From NCBI GenBank assembly GCA_029582265.1, contig CM055828.1:14667777-14731776 (forward strand): DNA of 64,000 nt. The letters are read 5' to 3'. The notes under the pieces are model-generated. The model made no database searches. It was not told where the DNA came from and saw nothing but the letters and a program-made list of their open reading frames with translations. Position 1 is the stretch's first letter. Each line of letters opens with the position of its first letter. The DNA is from Zoroaster sp. YZ-2022 (taxonomy: Eukaryota > Echinodermata > Asteroidea > Forcipulatida > Zoroasteridae). A program made the translations under genes and the position numbers. Below are positions 53,668 to 64,000 of the stretch, piece after piece.

Positions 53668-54512
53668 TGTGGCGGAATATCTACTGCTGAAGATGATTTA
53701 TCCCAGTGACCTTAAATCGAGATAAATCCTCCGGCTCGGATGGCTGAATATCGGCCGGAAGATGCAGGCCCGTTTGGTCGGAAATATACCGCCCTATACA
53801 CAAGTTACACTGTTCCGCGCTTCAATCCTGGACTGGCAAACACTGACAAATTAATCCACAAGGACACAAATGAATGAATTGATTCTCAGATTTAATAAAT
53901 CACATGCATAATAATTGGACCCGGTGTGACTGTAATTAATGATGTGTATCCTCCAATAACCTTAATGTGTACCCTCAAATCCTTGAAATATGTACACAAC
54001 GCCGCATGCGAAGGCGTCACTAACTAGGCCTTGCTGGGGGTCCTATATATCCACCGCGATCCCTACTACGCTACACTAGGCCATCCGCCTCTCCAGTGAC
54101 CAACGCGACCGCCTCCTTGATCCACGCGTCCACCTCCCTCCCCAACAGTACCGGCTATCCCGACTGTTCCTCGGTGGCTGTGACGCAGGCGTCCCAAGGC
54201 TTATCCACGCTATGCACGTTCCGCCGTAGTCCCCGTGGCTGCGCCTCCAGTAGCCTCCTTAGTTAGGTTCCGTATACAGGCCCCAGCTCAGCTTCGTTAG
54301 CTAACCTCGCATGCCCGACGCGCTCGCAGGACGTACCTTCCTATCCAAGGGCTTGGCTCACACTGCCGCTTGCGATCTCAATCGCCAGCTGCGCGCACTT
54401 ACGCACATGATCCAAATTTCATGCACTACTACACGCACGCATCCGCAGCAACCCGCGCCGCTAGTCGCGCGCCCTCTGTCTGCTACGATTAATTAGCCTG
54501 ACTTGCCCTACA
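53668..54512 (-). repeat. 5' LTR of element B
   Basis: On the minus strand it starts TGTAGGGCAAGTCAGGC and ends TTCCGCCACA. Followed after two bases by the primer site. Confidence 0.93.
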
Positions 54513-54516
54513 GTAC

Positions 54517-54754
54517 TATACTTATAATAGTACACTGTAATAGTATTAGGAGGGCAGTGCGTGTTGTGTTGTGTTGTGTTGGGGAATTCAAAACTGAAGC
54601 AATGTCAAAAGAGCGTGTTCATTGTTAACATCATTTATGACTTTGCTTCTACATCATCATGAAGTTTGAACCTCCCTCTGAATAAGCTCTTTGCATCCTA
54701 GTCAGACTGCTTCTGAGAAGACTGTGGGAGTGAGACTACATACATGATTTCTGC
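54517..54754. other. Spacer with (GTGTT)n
   Basis: Short TGTGTTG repeat at about 54561-54582; nothing else seen. Confidence 0.4.
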
Positions 54755-55131
54755 TAGGGCTGTGCCAAATATTTGAATGTTCGATCGATGGTTCGAATAT
54801 CCCGTTGGTTTTTTACTGGTTCGAATATTCGAAGAAAATAAGAAAGAAAAAATAGTTTTTATTGATTTGTTTAAATTTTTATATTGGCGCTTCCATCATT
54901 ACCCCCCCCCCCCTCCCAATCATCCTCTCGTCTACATTTGGTCGCCACCTAGCAAGTCCATCCTAGTCCGGGTGATATTATGTTTATTACATTTTTGGCC
55001 CCACCATATCGTGCGTGCTCGTTTTATCACGAAGTGCAATTTACAATCGGTGGCTTTCGAATATCGAATATTCGATCGAAATCAAAATCCGAATAACTGG
55101 TTACCAAATTATTCGAAAACGCACAGCCCTA
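54755..55131. mobile_element. Non-autonomous hAT-type MITE
   Basis: The ends are TAGGGCTGTGC and GCACAGCCCTA. The perfect 8-bp duplication ATTTCTGC lies at 54747-54754 and 55132-55139. Interior arms rich in TTCGAATATTCGAA-type words (54790-54830 and 55060-55120). A C12 run lies at about 54902-54913. No transposase. Confidence 0.93.
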
Positions 55132-55139
55132 ATTTCTGC

Positions 55140-57476
55140 TTTATTGTTATAATAATATAAAAACTAGAAGTAATACACTTACTGGTCAAGTGACCCTTCA
55201 ACTGTAAATCTCCCATAGTAAGCCTGGTACTGGAGAGAGTTGACCTGGGTACGAGTTCACTTGGGTACGAGTTGACACGATACCATTATTTTAATTATAA
55301 TCATTGTTCTTCACAAAATTAATGAAAACATTCAAAGAACTATTGTTGTTGAAGTGATACTTTATTTTTTTTTAAAATACACATGGTATGTACATACATT
55401 GTAAATGTACACGTTGTACAGTGCAAACATATCACGTACACAATCTCAACTGCTTGGACCATCAAACATTTTGTTGAGTACTTCTCACTTTAACAACAAT
55501 AAACAGTGATATTTCCATTCATGATTTTGTTGTCAAGGTTTTTCAATGATTGTGCACGAACCCTTGGCCTTGACGGGACTACATGACTCATCTCTTGCTC
55601 TTCGGTAGAGCTCCCTCTGGCGCTAGAATCATCGTTACTATCATCAACATTACTCAAAGGGAACACTTTTTTCTTGTCAACACTATATTCTGCCCATGAT
55701 CCGCTACTTTCCGACATTTTTGGAGCTTACGCACTCAACTCGCCTTCGCGGGAGGGCACTTTCGTGTGCGTCATCAATGAAAAAATGAATAATGTATGAG
55801 ACTGACGACGCGGGGGGATTTTTCAAAACTCGCTGTGAGTTAGACGCGGCGTGCCCAGTGCCCTTCAAGTGGGTCTTTAAGCTCAGTACATTGTGTCTTT
55901 CACAAGAACAACATTTCAGTGCATTCATAACTTTCGTGACATTCAGACGTGTATAATTGGGAATAAATGACGTTTCTTAACAACGTCACTTTACCCTGTC
56001 GGATCATGGTTAATTCTATACCATCATCAACTTTTCACCAAGTAAGTTATTTGTAACATTATGAACCTTTATAGTGTTTGGGAATGCCAAAAAGGATACA
56101 CAACCGTTAATATAGCAAGAGTTAATGCACTGAGTAGTTTTATTTGTGTATAATTCCATAATTATGAATTTATCCCTTTTTTCATAAATATTGTATTAAT
56201 ATTATTATTGTGTAGTTCTGCAATTAGGATAATTAAGTTTGGGATATTATCAGAGCATCATTGACAAACCATCATCACGCAGCAGAAGTGATGCATGACT
56301 GGTTTTGTGTTTGAACCATTTTATTTGTTCTCATAGAACTATCGACCTTGGCTTCTAATATGTCGAAAATATCAAACTACCTAAAAATCATATCGAATTC
56401 GTCTTTACACCAAACGTCCAATGGTACATGCACTCTTGATATTCCTTGTCTTGTTAGTATTTGTCTAAAGAATATACTAATGTAGGCCGACCGACTTTCG
56501 TTTCAATAACCAACAAATACTCAAAAAATCTTATATATATACTTTGTATTGTACCAAATGCTTGGGCGTCGATCCTTGGGAACTTATTCACTATTGTTCC
56601 CAACGTTTACCAACTCGTATGCGCAGTTGTATAATATGATTAAAAAACGAGTATGACCAAAACCGTCTTTTCAAAGCCCTACAACAAGACAAAGTTCTAA
56701 AAGTGGTCTATAACGCCCAGAATGCACCATACTTGCAGATTAACAAATGTTCTGGGCCCTATTCTTTAGTGGACTGGAGAAAAGCCGTAGGCGACCCTGC
56801 AATGCAAATAACTGATGCATATCCACCCACAATATTATGCATGATTCACGGGTTTAAGTAATGGCAATGTCTTTCAATATTTATCTCCCTCTCCCGTGAA
56901 TAAAACAAATATTCGGACCATTTGTTATTGGGAGCCGGCCGCATTAACTTAATCCACATTTTAATATTTATATAAAGTGCATTATTAGCAGCATTATGTT
57001 TTTCCTTCAAATACCTTAAAAGCTTTGAACGGTTCTATTATACAATTAAATTCGCAATTAACCATAATTTTTTTGTCAATACAGTGAAGCACCTAATCAT
57101 CTGTAACAAACTCAGTCAAATCATTAATAATTTAAGTCAGTCACATCACGTTTCAGTCCATTTTATTTTCATGATGAGAGATCGCTTCATGCATTGCGTT
57201 CCAACCATGTTATTCGGTTACCCAAGTCGGAGAGAAGTGCTCGAGTAATTGATTACAAATGTGTATCTGCTGCTCAACTTGTATTATTATACAATAGTTA
57301 GTTAACCTCTTTAAATTGTAACGTGCAATAGCCTAAAGAATACTCGTGCGGCCAGACAGAACAAAACCGTTTGTATAATCCAGTGTTATGGTCGGTGGCG
57401 GAAAGGGCACTAAAGAGCTAAATTGCAAAGGAGAGTACACTTCTCGACAGTTCACATGTATGAATGCCTTGTATGG
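55140..57476. other. Mostly non-coding stretch
   Basis: Apart from the small minus-strand frame at 55490-55717 nothing coding is recognised. AT-rich throughout; no repeats with clear boundaries seen. Confidence 0.4.
55490..55717 (-). CDS. Short unrecognised frame with start codon and poly(A) signal
   Basis: A 75-codon frame from a true ATG (55717), Ser/Asp/Glu-rich (NVDDSNDDSSARGSSTEEQE), ending NITVYCC. An AATAAA lies about 110 bases after the stop on the minus strand (near 55372). Not recognised; it might be a small gene, a first exon or chance. Confidence 0.2.
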   Translation of the reverse strand: MSESSGSWAEYSVDKKKVFPLSNVDDSNDDSSARGSSTEEQEMSHVVPSRPRVRAQSLKNLDNKIMNGNITVYCC

Positions 57477-57872
57477 ATGCCTTGGTATCAACCACCGCCT
57501 AGTCCAGTCATGGACTCTATGGTACATAATGCTTACTGGCTCCTGATGCCTTGGTATCAACCACCGACTAGTCCAGTCATGGACTCTGTGGTACATAATG
57601 CTTACTGGCTCCTGATGCCTTGGTATCAACCACCGACTAGTCCAGTCATGGACTCTGTGGTACATAATGCTTACTGGCTCCTGATGCCTTGGTATCAACC
57701 ACCGACTAGTCCAGTCATGGACTCTGTGGTACATAATGCTTACTGGCTCCTGATGCCTTGGTATCAACCACCGACTAGTCCAGTCATGGACTCTGTGGTA
57801 CATAATGCTTACTGGCTCCTGATGCCTTGGTATCAACCACTGACTAGTCTAGTCATGGACTCTATGATATGA
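57477..57872. repeat. 69-bp tandem repeat, nearly six units
   Basis: ATGCCTTGGTATCAACCACC starts units at 57477, 57546, 57615, 57684, 57753 and 57822. Internal units are identical or nearly so. Since 69 is divisible by three, a frame stays open on both strands; this is a consequence of the period, not evidence of a gene. Confidence 0.95.
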
Positions 57873-58376
57873 AAGCACTTTATGAACATGTATTTCCGTT
57901 TAATGTTCGACGGCTCAAACGTGTTTTTTTTTCATTACCACGTTTGTGTGTTAATGAATTCAGACACTAAGATACGTTGAGAAACATGTTGATAGGGAGA
58001 TAACACCAAAACACCAAAACACGTTTATTGCAAGAAAAGGTGTTTCTAGATTAACACAAATAATAAGCCTAGTTTTTACAGTGCAGCTACGCCCAGTCTG
58101 AAATCAAAATAATATTTCACGAATTTCACGAACAATCTACACGTTGTAACTACTATGAGAAGTGTCCAGTAACAACGTATTCCATTTATTTGTAGGTAAC
58201 TTCCACGGTAATGTTCGTACCCATTGAACAATGAATGTTATACAGAAGGGAACTAATACCAAACCTGCACAGAATAAAATTTGATATGTTCATAACGTAG
58301 GTCTATGATCAAATTTGTAACTTTTAAACTACTTTTACAATATAAGTTTTGAGGCTTTGCATGGTGGAATATCGAT
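57873..58376. other. Non-coding spacer
   Basis: Nothing recognisable except the phrase GCTTTGCATGGTGG near 58353-58366, which matches the ends of the Penelope-like repeats. Confidence 0.4.
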
Positions 58377-58640
58377 ATCGTTTCGGTTTGCGGTAACACC
58401 ATGTGTTTATCTCAACTAACGTGAAGCTGAGATACAGGTTCTGAAAAGAACCGTATCGCACAATCGTATCTCAACCTTCGTTAAGTGAGAAAGGTTCAAG
58501 GGAGAACCAATTTCGGGCAACTCGTTTTTCTCTACTGTCGCTAAGTGAGAAATATGGTTCAGGGAGAACCATGGGGACTTCACGGGTTAATATGGTTCAG
58601 GGAGAACCAAGGGACTTCACGGGTTATTCTCAACGTTTCG

Positions 58641-58980
58641 AAAAGCACTGGTACACCCGTCGTTTCAGAGAGGCTATTGAGATTCATAAACATGACACTG
58701 TCCCCCAGGACATCGGCTATTTCATCAGCAACATTTGGCATTCAATCCTACCATCCACCAACACCCACACCCCACTGTCAACTGATACGCCTCAGCGAGC
58801 AGGCAACTCACACACAGCAGGAAACACACACAACAAGAACAATGCCACGGTGGCAACCAATCACAACACATCACACAACAGTAGCACCAATCGGAACACT
58901 TCCCATTCTACACATAATCCCAGCAAATACTACTTAAGGAGTTGCATCGGCAAACCTCTTCATTCTCCTGAAGAAGATTA
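58641..58980 (+). pseudogene. Penelope-like ORF C-terminus (after the GIY-YIG domain)
   Basis: It reads KHWYTRRFREAIEIHKHDT, PQDIGYFISNIWHSIL, then a long Thr/Asn/His-rich tail and YYLRSC...HSPEED with a stop at 58978-58980. The first two blocks match the broken end of the 42.9-kb copy (RRIREAIKIVKHDT, PQDIGFYISDIW). The nuclease and RT are missing. Confidence 0.8.
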
Positions 58981-59007
58981 GAGCAGGCTAATCGAAACGT
59001 TGAGAAT
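58962..59007 (+). ncRNA. Hammerhead-ribozyme-like fold in the Penelope-like repeat
   Basis: ATTCTC-CTGAAGA-A-GATTAG-AGCAGG-CTAATC-GAAAC-GTT-GAGAAT. Stem I ATTCTC/GAGAAT (6 bp), core CUGANGA, stem II GATTAG/CTAATC (6 bp), core GAAA, and ACGU for a two-base-pair stem III. Departures from consensus: one extra base between core and stem II, and no loop in stem III, so cleavage would need a dimer. Penelope-like elements are known to carry hammerheads. A candidate only. Confidence 0.4.
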
Positions 59008-59255
59008 AACCCGTGAAGTCCCTTGGTTCTCCCTGAACCATATTAACCCGTGAAGTCCCCATGGTTCTCCCTGAACCATATTTCTCACTTAGCGACAGTA
59101 GAGAAAAACGAGTTGCCCGAAATTGGTTCTCCCTTGAACCTTTCTCACTTAACGAAGGTTGAGATACGATTGTGCGATACGGTTCTTTTCAGAACCTGTA
59201 TCTCAGCTTCACGTTAGTTGAGATAAACACATGGTGTTACCGCAAACCGAAACGA

Positions 59256-61768
59256 TACTTTTACAATGCATAAATGTCAGTATCTTTCGATGCATCGTTT
59301 GAAACTTCACAATATTGGTCTTCGAGGGTGGGGAATCAGTTAAAATTAAAATAATATTTGAGGTAAAATTAGCTAAACACGGAAGATAGAGATTATACTC
59401 AATACTTTTCAAATAAATATAAAGGCTCTTATTACAGCTAGAAATACAATAATTATGCATAATTAACATTACAAACTTTCTTTGGTTTTAGTATTTGATC
59501 TGTCAGTGAAAAATACTAAAAATCTAATAATAGTACTGGCCTCAGAAATGACAGCACAGGGGCGGATCTGGGGTCTTGGAATAAGAGGGAGCATGGCAAA
59601 AAAAGGGAGCATAATAACAAAAATGGGGGACACGAAAAATACATGGTAAATTTACATGTACGGTTATTAAAAAGGGCACGTATTCCCCCATTTGTCACCA
59701 CTGGATCCACCAATGGCACAGGCGCAAGCGAAACCCAATTGAAAAGCAAAGTTCTTATCTGGGCATATTCCGTAAGCTTCTCATCTATTTTGTAGGAAAT
59801 ATGTATCGTGTTTCATCAAATGGAACAACTATTTTGTAAAAGATACATGTATCGGTGCACCAGGGCATGTTTATTGACACAAATATAAATAATAATTTCA
59901 AAACGTCTTCTATGTAATCAATATTTCAGGCTCTTTAGGTATCCTCTTGCTTACACAAAAGTTCGCAAGCAATAGAAGTAAAACCTCTTCTTAATTTCAA
60001 AGTGCAATATTATCCCAAAGCTGTAAGCGATCCCGTTCTGTAATTTGGCATTTAAGGGTTTTTGTGTAAGCATTATCTAAAGAATAAATACCTATATTTC
60101 TCTGAATACAAGTTCGTGCTTTCTCACCATGTTTACAACATTGCACATACACATTGTGGCATATACTATTACCGTGTAGGCGAGAATGCGACCATTCTTC
60201 GCGAAGGTAGCCAGTCATTTTGTTGGAAAAGTAAGCTTTAAGCCAAAAGTGCCATTGATACTATGCGATAATATATCTTGGGGAATATTTATTCAGTCGA
60301 CATGATTATTTACCTCAGGGACACTTTATAAATACGCAATATAGGCAATAGCAAACATTAACGTTAAATACTGAAATTGTCAAGTTCGATGATGACCTTT
60401 AATTAAAAAAGGTTTCATGTTTAATTCAGCGAAATAAATAAATACTTTCGATGACATATTATTTTTATAAATTTGGAACAAAAATTTGTATTTTCATGTA
60501 ATTGTTGTTTGGTGTTATTTAAACACATAAATGATATTAATATATTCTGAGCGTGTTGCACTATTTGTTGGCATCTAGTCAGATATCTTGAAACTAGTAT
60601 AGTTTATGTAAGTTTCTATAAGTATAGAGTATAAGAATTGTGTTTTCTATAAAATAAAAAAATAAAAACTTAAACTGATAAAAAAGTTAAAATTTCTGCA
60701 ATATTTACACCTATACAAAATTAGACGTTTCTGGAAATGTTTTACCAATAAACACAGGCACGTCCAGAGAGACAAGATCTACAGCGAGATGAAGGCACTT
60801 TGTTGATGAAACTTGGTTGACTGACTGCCCTGTGAGCTGACACACTACCCACGTTATGTCGTTTTGTGATATCAACCTTAAAGTCACACGCGTCAACCCA
60901 GAACACCACGCCCGAAAAGCACGGGATCACGTGGTCATTTTATGAAAACATTCTTTAGTCAATCTTGGTCAAATTTCAGCGAAACCTGGTCAGATGCATC
61001 ATTTGAAGTTACTAATGTAGATAAGTATTCTTTTATCTACTTCTGGGTAGCATACGCTAAGTGCACGATGCACTTTTCATTTAACTACATTGGTGTACAA
61101 AAGGTCTCACCTCCAAATTGCCCCCTTAAATGTGTAATAGTTTTATTCTATTTGTAAATGGTCACTCTTACAATACTAGGGCTGGTTCCCATGGTAATTT
61201 ATTTCCCAAGAAAAGTTAAAACTGAATTTGGCAAACGTAAAGTTATGTCTCGTAGAGTAAATTTATTTAACGATCTTCTCTGATCAATTAAATATCCCTT
61301 GCCTTCTACTCTTGCTAGTTTTATATATTATAGTTATAGATTTTATTATTTTTATTGGTAGGATGGCTCCCTGATGGTTAATTCTGGGTGGGTGTATTTG
61401 GTTCTGTACATTACTATGTGAATGTGATTGCCATCGTCTTAGTTCTTATCGGCTGTTTTGCTGTGTATTTGGTGGTGCTATTCACTGGAGCCTTTGTTTG
61501 GGGTCTGGGGGAGGGCTTTCTTTCTTTTTTCTTTCTTCTTTTTTAAACTCTATTTATTTCATATCCCAAAATGATATTTTGTATATTTAAATCCTTGCCT
61601 TCATCACATTTGTCAGTATATTATTGTTTGTATTGTCTTCCCTGGGCACACATTGTATCATTGACGACGTTACTTAGTTCACAGTGGAAAACATAACAAT
61701 CACTGAATCAATCAGTGAGTGAGTGTGAACACTAACTTGTAGAACATTTGAATGAAAGGATAGTAGGC
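59256..61768. other. Mostly non-coding stretch
   Basis: No gene recognised. A possible decayed hAT-like repeat lies at about 59555-59725 (GGGGCGGATCTGGG ... CACTGGATCCACC), but no target duplication is visible. Short A/T-rich simple sequence lies at 60650-60680. Confidence 0.35.
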
Positions 61769-61930
61769 CCTACACTCTTAAAACTAAAGTGTTGAATCAA
61801 CACTTTAAGAGTTCGTTGAGTGACAACACATAAAGTTAAATTCAACGCAAAGAAAGTATTTACGTCAAATTTCGCGACTTTGGGAAAAGTCGCGAAATTT
61901 TCCATGAAATTTGGCGTCAATATTTAGGTC
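61769..61930. mobile_element. Partial CACTCTTAAAAC MITE with a perfect hairpin
   Basis: It begins ACACTCTTAAAACTAAAGTG, like the complete element at 62097, with the following GTTGAATCAACACTTTAAGAGTTCG. The right end is missing. A hairpin AATTTCGCGACTTT / AAAGTCGCGAAATT lies at about 61868-61901. Confidence 0.65.
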
Positions 61931-62096
61931 TTGTGTGTCCCTCCAGGACCACCATAAAAGAGTTCTCTGAAATGTGTGACACAGTATACAGTACACTACA
62001 TGTACGAACAAAAATTCTCGCAACCATCTAACTATGGGCAGACCAATTATAATGTTTATAACATGGAAGTCGGGGAAGTTGATAAATAAACTGGTA

Positions 62097-62318
62097 CACT
62101 CTTAAAACTTAAGTGTTGAATCAACATTTTAAAGAGTTCGGTCAGTGACAACTCTTTATAATTTTGGATTTAACTTTTACAAGTGTTGAATTAACATTGA
62201 TAAAGTTAGACTTAACTTAACTCCGTGTTAATTCAACAATTTCTTTGAGTTGAACTTTATAAAGTGTTGTCACTCACCGAACTCTTAAAAGGTTGATTCA
62301 ACACTTTAGTTTTAAGAG
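62097..62318. mobile_element. Tc1/mariner-type MITE (CACTCTTAAAAC ends)
   Basis: The ends CACTCTTAAAACTTAAGTGTTGAATCAAC and GTTGATTCAACACTTTAGTTTTAAGAG form arms of about 65 bp. TA duplication at 62095-62096 and 62319-62320. 222 bp, no coding. Confidence 0.87.
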
Positions 62319-63110
62319 TATACTCTGTGTCTTTTTGCGCGTTGTTTTCAGCTTAGTTATAATCTATCCGGCCAATCATAAGATCGGCAAGTCGGCAAAC
62401 AAATGGGTACTTTGTATAAATTTACCCGTCATGAGCGCTCCGACCAGGGCAATTAGTCCGCGAAGTTAGTAAACAAACTACTATACTCTGCGCGTAAGCC
62501 CGTTTTTCGGCGACGTTATAGCGGGTAATCCGGCCAGAAGGTGGGCAAGTCCCAATCCCAGTGACCGGCCAGCCAATCAGAAGATCTATATCAATCAGAA
62601 GGTATATACCGAAGAATGTCGGCAAGTCGGACGGGCTAATCAGAAGGTTTATAGTGCAGATTGGCAGCAGCTGTGCCACAGAAGTTAGACACCACCAAGA
62701 TGGCGCGGCGCGTGTAGCCCAGAATCCAAGATAGGGCATGTTACGGCTTTAAAAGTATAGATACAGAGAAAAAGGCAAATTAGCCTAAAATGTACCCCTG
62801 GATAATACTAGATGTAAGTGGGTTAACTGAAAAAAGGTTGGAATTTAGGAATCACCGCTCACATAGCTAGATTAGCAGCACCATGTAATAGGTCTATGTC
62901 TTGTTCGCCTACGGTTTTCAGCTTCAAGCTTGAACTGTAGAATACAGTTTGAGATGTCCAGAAGAGATGTTCGCATTAATTAGAGCATACTAGCACTGAT
63001 ATTTTGCAATTTTAACTGGACTTGTACGTAAGTGATTTTTACTGCTTTCCGGGAAATTACAGTGATATTAGAGCCCTAATACAAGAGTCACCACAAGCAA
63101 AGCCAATAAT
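62319..63110. other. Non-coding; short degenerate repeats
   Basis: CCGGCCAATCA, GTCGGCAAGTCGG and AATCAGAAGGT words recur irregularly at 62370-62650. No gene recognised. Confidence 0.4.
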
Positions 63111-63165
63111 GTTTTTTTATTTTTTTTTATTTTTTTTATTTTTTATATCCCTTATTCCAATATAG
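63111..63165. repeat. T-rich simple repeat
   Basis: Runs of T broken by single A. It lies at the 3' side of the minus-strand LINE remnant and may be its A-tail. Confidence 0.7.
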
Positions 63166-63229
63166 TTCTACACGATTGTAAACATTTACTAATTTCCGTC
63201 TATGTTCTATAACATGTTCTCTCCAGATG

Positions 63230-63760
63230 TCAATGTCCCAGAGAAGCTTCACATGGTCCATTTTTTTCTACCTTTTCCGGCACATGGTGGTACCACTTCG
63301 ATTGCACCTTGACACTGTGTTTCTTCCACAAATCTCAGTGGATCACCTTGGCCAAACATGTCGTGTCTGCCTTTGTACTCCGTCTGAGTATGCACTCTGC
63401 ATTCGCTGACAATGTGAAATACAGTCTGCTCCACCGCATTGCACATTCTGCACATAGGAGAGACATCTGATTTATCGATCCTTGCCTTCATCACATTCGT
63501 ACGTCCGCAGAGACTGGTCTTGATCTGCAGTAATCAGACCCTCGCTTTCTTTCTTTGGTTTTCCTCTCCTCAACCATTCCTAAGTCTTGCTGCTCGCCAC
63601 TTCTTCGGTACATCTCAGGAATCTCTTGTTCTTTCTTCTCTTCTTTGATTGTTGTACTCCTTTGGACCTAACTCTGCCTACATGTATTTCTGCCAACCTT
63701 CAACAACTTTTCCTGAGTACTGCTAACATGACACTGCAATCTCCTTCTTTCGATGTTAAA
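63230..63760 (-). pseudogene. LINE ORF2 C-terminal remnant (zinc-binding)
   Basis: On the minus strand WLRRGKPKKESEGLITA (about 63520-63570), then after a frameshift TNVMKARIDKSDVSPMCRMC, a spacer, VFHIVSECRVHTQTEYKGRHD (63395-63500). This is the C-x2-C...H-x4-C tail of a LINE RT protein, with the QTEYKGRHD block typical of several clades. It continues to about 63249. The upstream RT is not seen. It differs from the LINE remnant at 5.2 kb. Confidence 0.72.
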
Positions 63761-63876
63761 TAAATAAAATAAGTTTAAATAAATAGTTTAGTACATGAAT
63801 ATCACAGTTTCCTTTTCCAATATGTTTTGTACATGAACGTCATTATTTACATTTTCTAATATGTTTTGTGCCTGTT

Positions 63877-64000
63877 GCCGGTCTTGACAAGCCAGGTGCT
63901 GCAGGGAGCTATAACCGATAGAGCTCCACTGTGTCCTAGGATGGCTTCTTGCCGGTCTTGACCAGCCGGGTGCTGCAGGGAGCTCTAACCTATAGAGCTT
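63877..64000. repeat. About 75-bp tandem repeat running off the window
   Basis: TTGCCGGTCTTGACAAGCC and TTGCCGGTCTTGACCAGCC start two units at about 63876 and 63950, each followed by GGTGCTGCAGGGAGCT and a TAGAGCT. The array is cut by the window edge. Confidence 0.8.

Larger units (their letters stand above)
46291..54512 (-). mobile_element. Ty3/gypsy LTR retrotransposon B with a zinc-finger third ORF
   Basis: The LTRs are 46291-47136 and 53668-54512 (846 and 845 bp, nearly identical). The flanking duplication is GTAC (46287-46290 and 54513-54516). On the minus strand: primer site, splice donor, gag, protease-RT, RNase H-integrase, then a zinc-finger frame, polypurine tract and LTR. It inserted 4 bp beyond the end of element A. 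The near-identical LTRs indicate a fairly recent insertion, yet pol carries several lesions. Confidence 0.92.
58377..59255 (+). mobile_element. Penelope-like remnant between 264-bp inverted arms
   Basis: The arms 58377-58640 and 58993-59255 are near-perfect inverted copies (ATCGTTTCGGTTTGCGGTAA ... TTACCGCAAACCGAAACGAT). The centre holds only the end of a Penelope-like ORF. The right arm is the normal 3' terminal repeat; the left arm is an inverted copy joined to the truncated coding part. Within each arm a roughly 40-bp unit (ATATGGTTCAGGGAGAACCA) is duplicated. Confidence 0.85.

Noticed and set aside
57333..57872. Long open frames of 149 and 167 codons on opposite strands
   Set aside because: They arise because a 69-bp tandem unit lacks stops; no domain, start context or splice signals.
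59555..59725. hAT-type MITE
   Set aside because: The ends are only loosely inverted and no 8-bp duplication is visible.

Overview
The window looks like repeat-rich, AT-leaning nuclear DNA of a marine invertebrate, probably a deuterostome. The reasons are spliceosomal splice signals, no bacterial-style gene organisation, several retroelement classes (Ty3/gypsy, Gmr1-like Ty3, CR1/L2-like LINEs, Penelope-like), piggyBac, Tc1 and hAT transposons, and tRNA-derived SINE-like repeats. Gmr1-like elements (integrase placed before reverse transcriptase) were described from deuterostomes, and frequent 'taggccta' strings are reminiscent of echinoderms; the species assignment is inference. I found no convincing intact host gene. 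Nearly all coding capacity is broken mobile-element sequence.

Layout. 1-1845: 3' end of a Ty3/gypsy element. 4362-4898: one hAT MITE nested in another, each with a perfect 8-bp target duplication. 4930-5480: LINE tail. 8-9.5 kb: SINE, hairpin MITE and minisatellites. 10.3-13.8 kb (minus): gag-PR-RT-RH-IN gypsy element with a 185-bp solo LTR inserted in pol. 13.9-14.35 kb: GACGTC-rich array. 15.1-16.5 kb: internally deleted LINE. 16.5-18.2 kb: gypsy 3' end whose 3' LTR is the same LTR as the solo copy. 18.2-20.7 kb (minus): CR1/L2-like LINE with a 2A-like NPGP motif. 21.9-22.5 kb: about 120-bp satellite. 22.6-31.7 kb: a piggyBac transposon (TTAA flanks, intron-bearing transposase pseudogene) split by a Gmr1-like LTR element (25003-30802, 5-bp duplication GCAGG).

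35.36-46.29 kb: a Ty3/gypsy element, here called A. It carries 0.75-kb LTRs, a tRNA-like tandem array in the protease gene (8-bp duplication), a Penelope-like element, an SGNH/GDSL-hydrolase-like reading frame before the 3' LTR, and a Tc1-like element in the 3' LTR (TA duplication). 46.29-54.51 kb (minus): a second complete-length Ty3/gypsy element, B, inserted 4 bp beyond the end of A. It has 845-bp LTRs, a tRNA-Leu-type primer site and an extra third frame encoding two C2H2 zinc fingers, placed where a retrovirus has env and preceded by a good splice acceptor. 54.7-64 kb: a hAT MITE, a 69-bp satellite, a Penelope-like remnant between 264-bp inverted arms, hairpin MITEs and a LINE C-terminus.

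The strongest candidates for something under-described are the zinc-finger third ORF of element B with its splice signals, the start codon of element A gag that appears to be supplied by an LTR exon, the SGNH-like frame of element A, hammerhead-like folds in the Penelope-like repeats, and the tRNA-like tandem array. The nesting order can be read from target duplications and from reading frames that become continuous once the insert is discounted. All readings are by eye; no searches were run.
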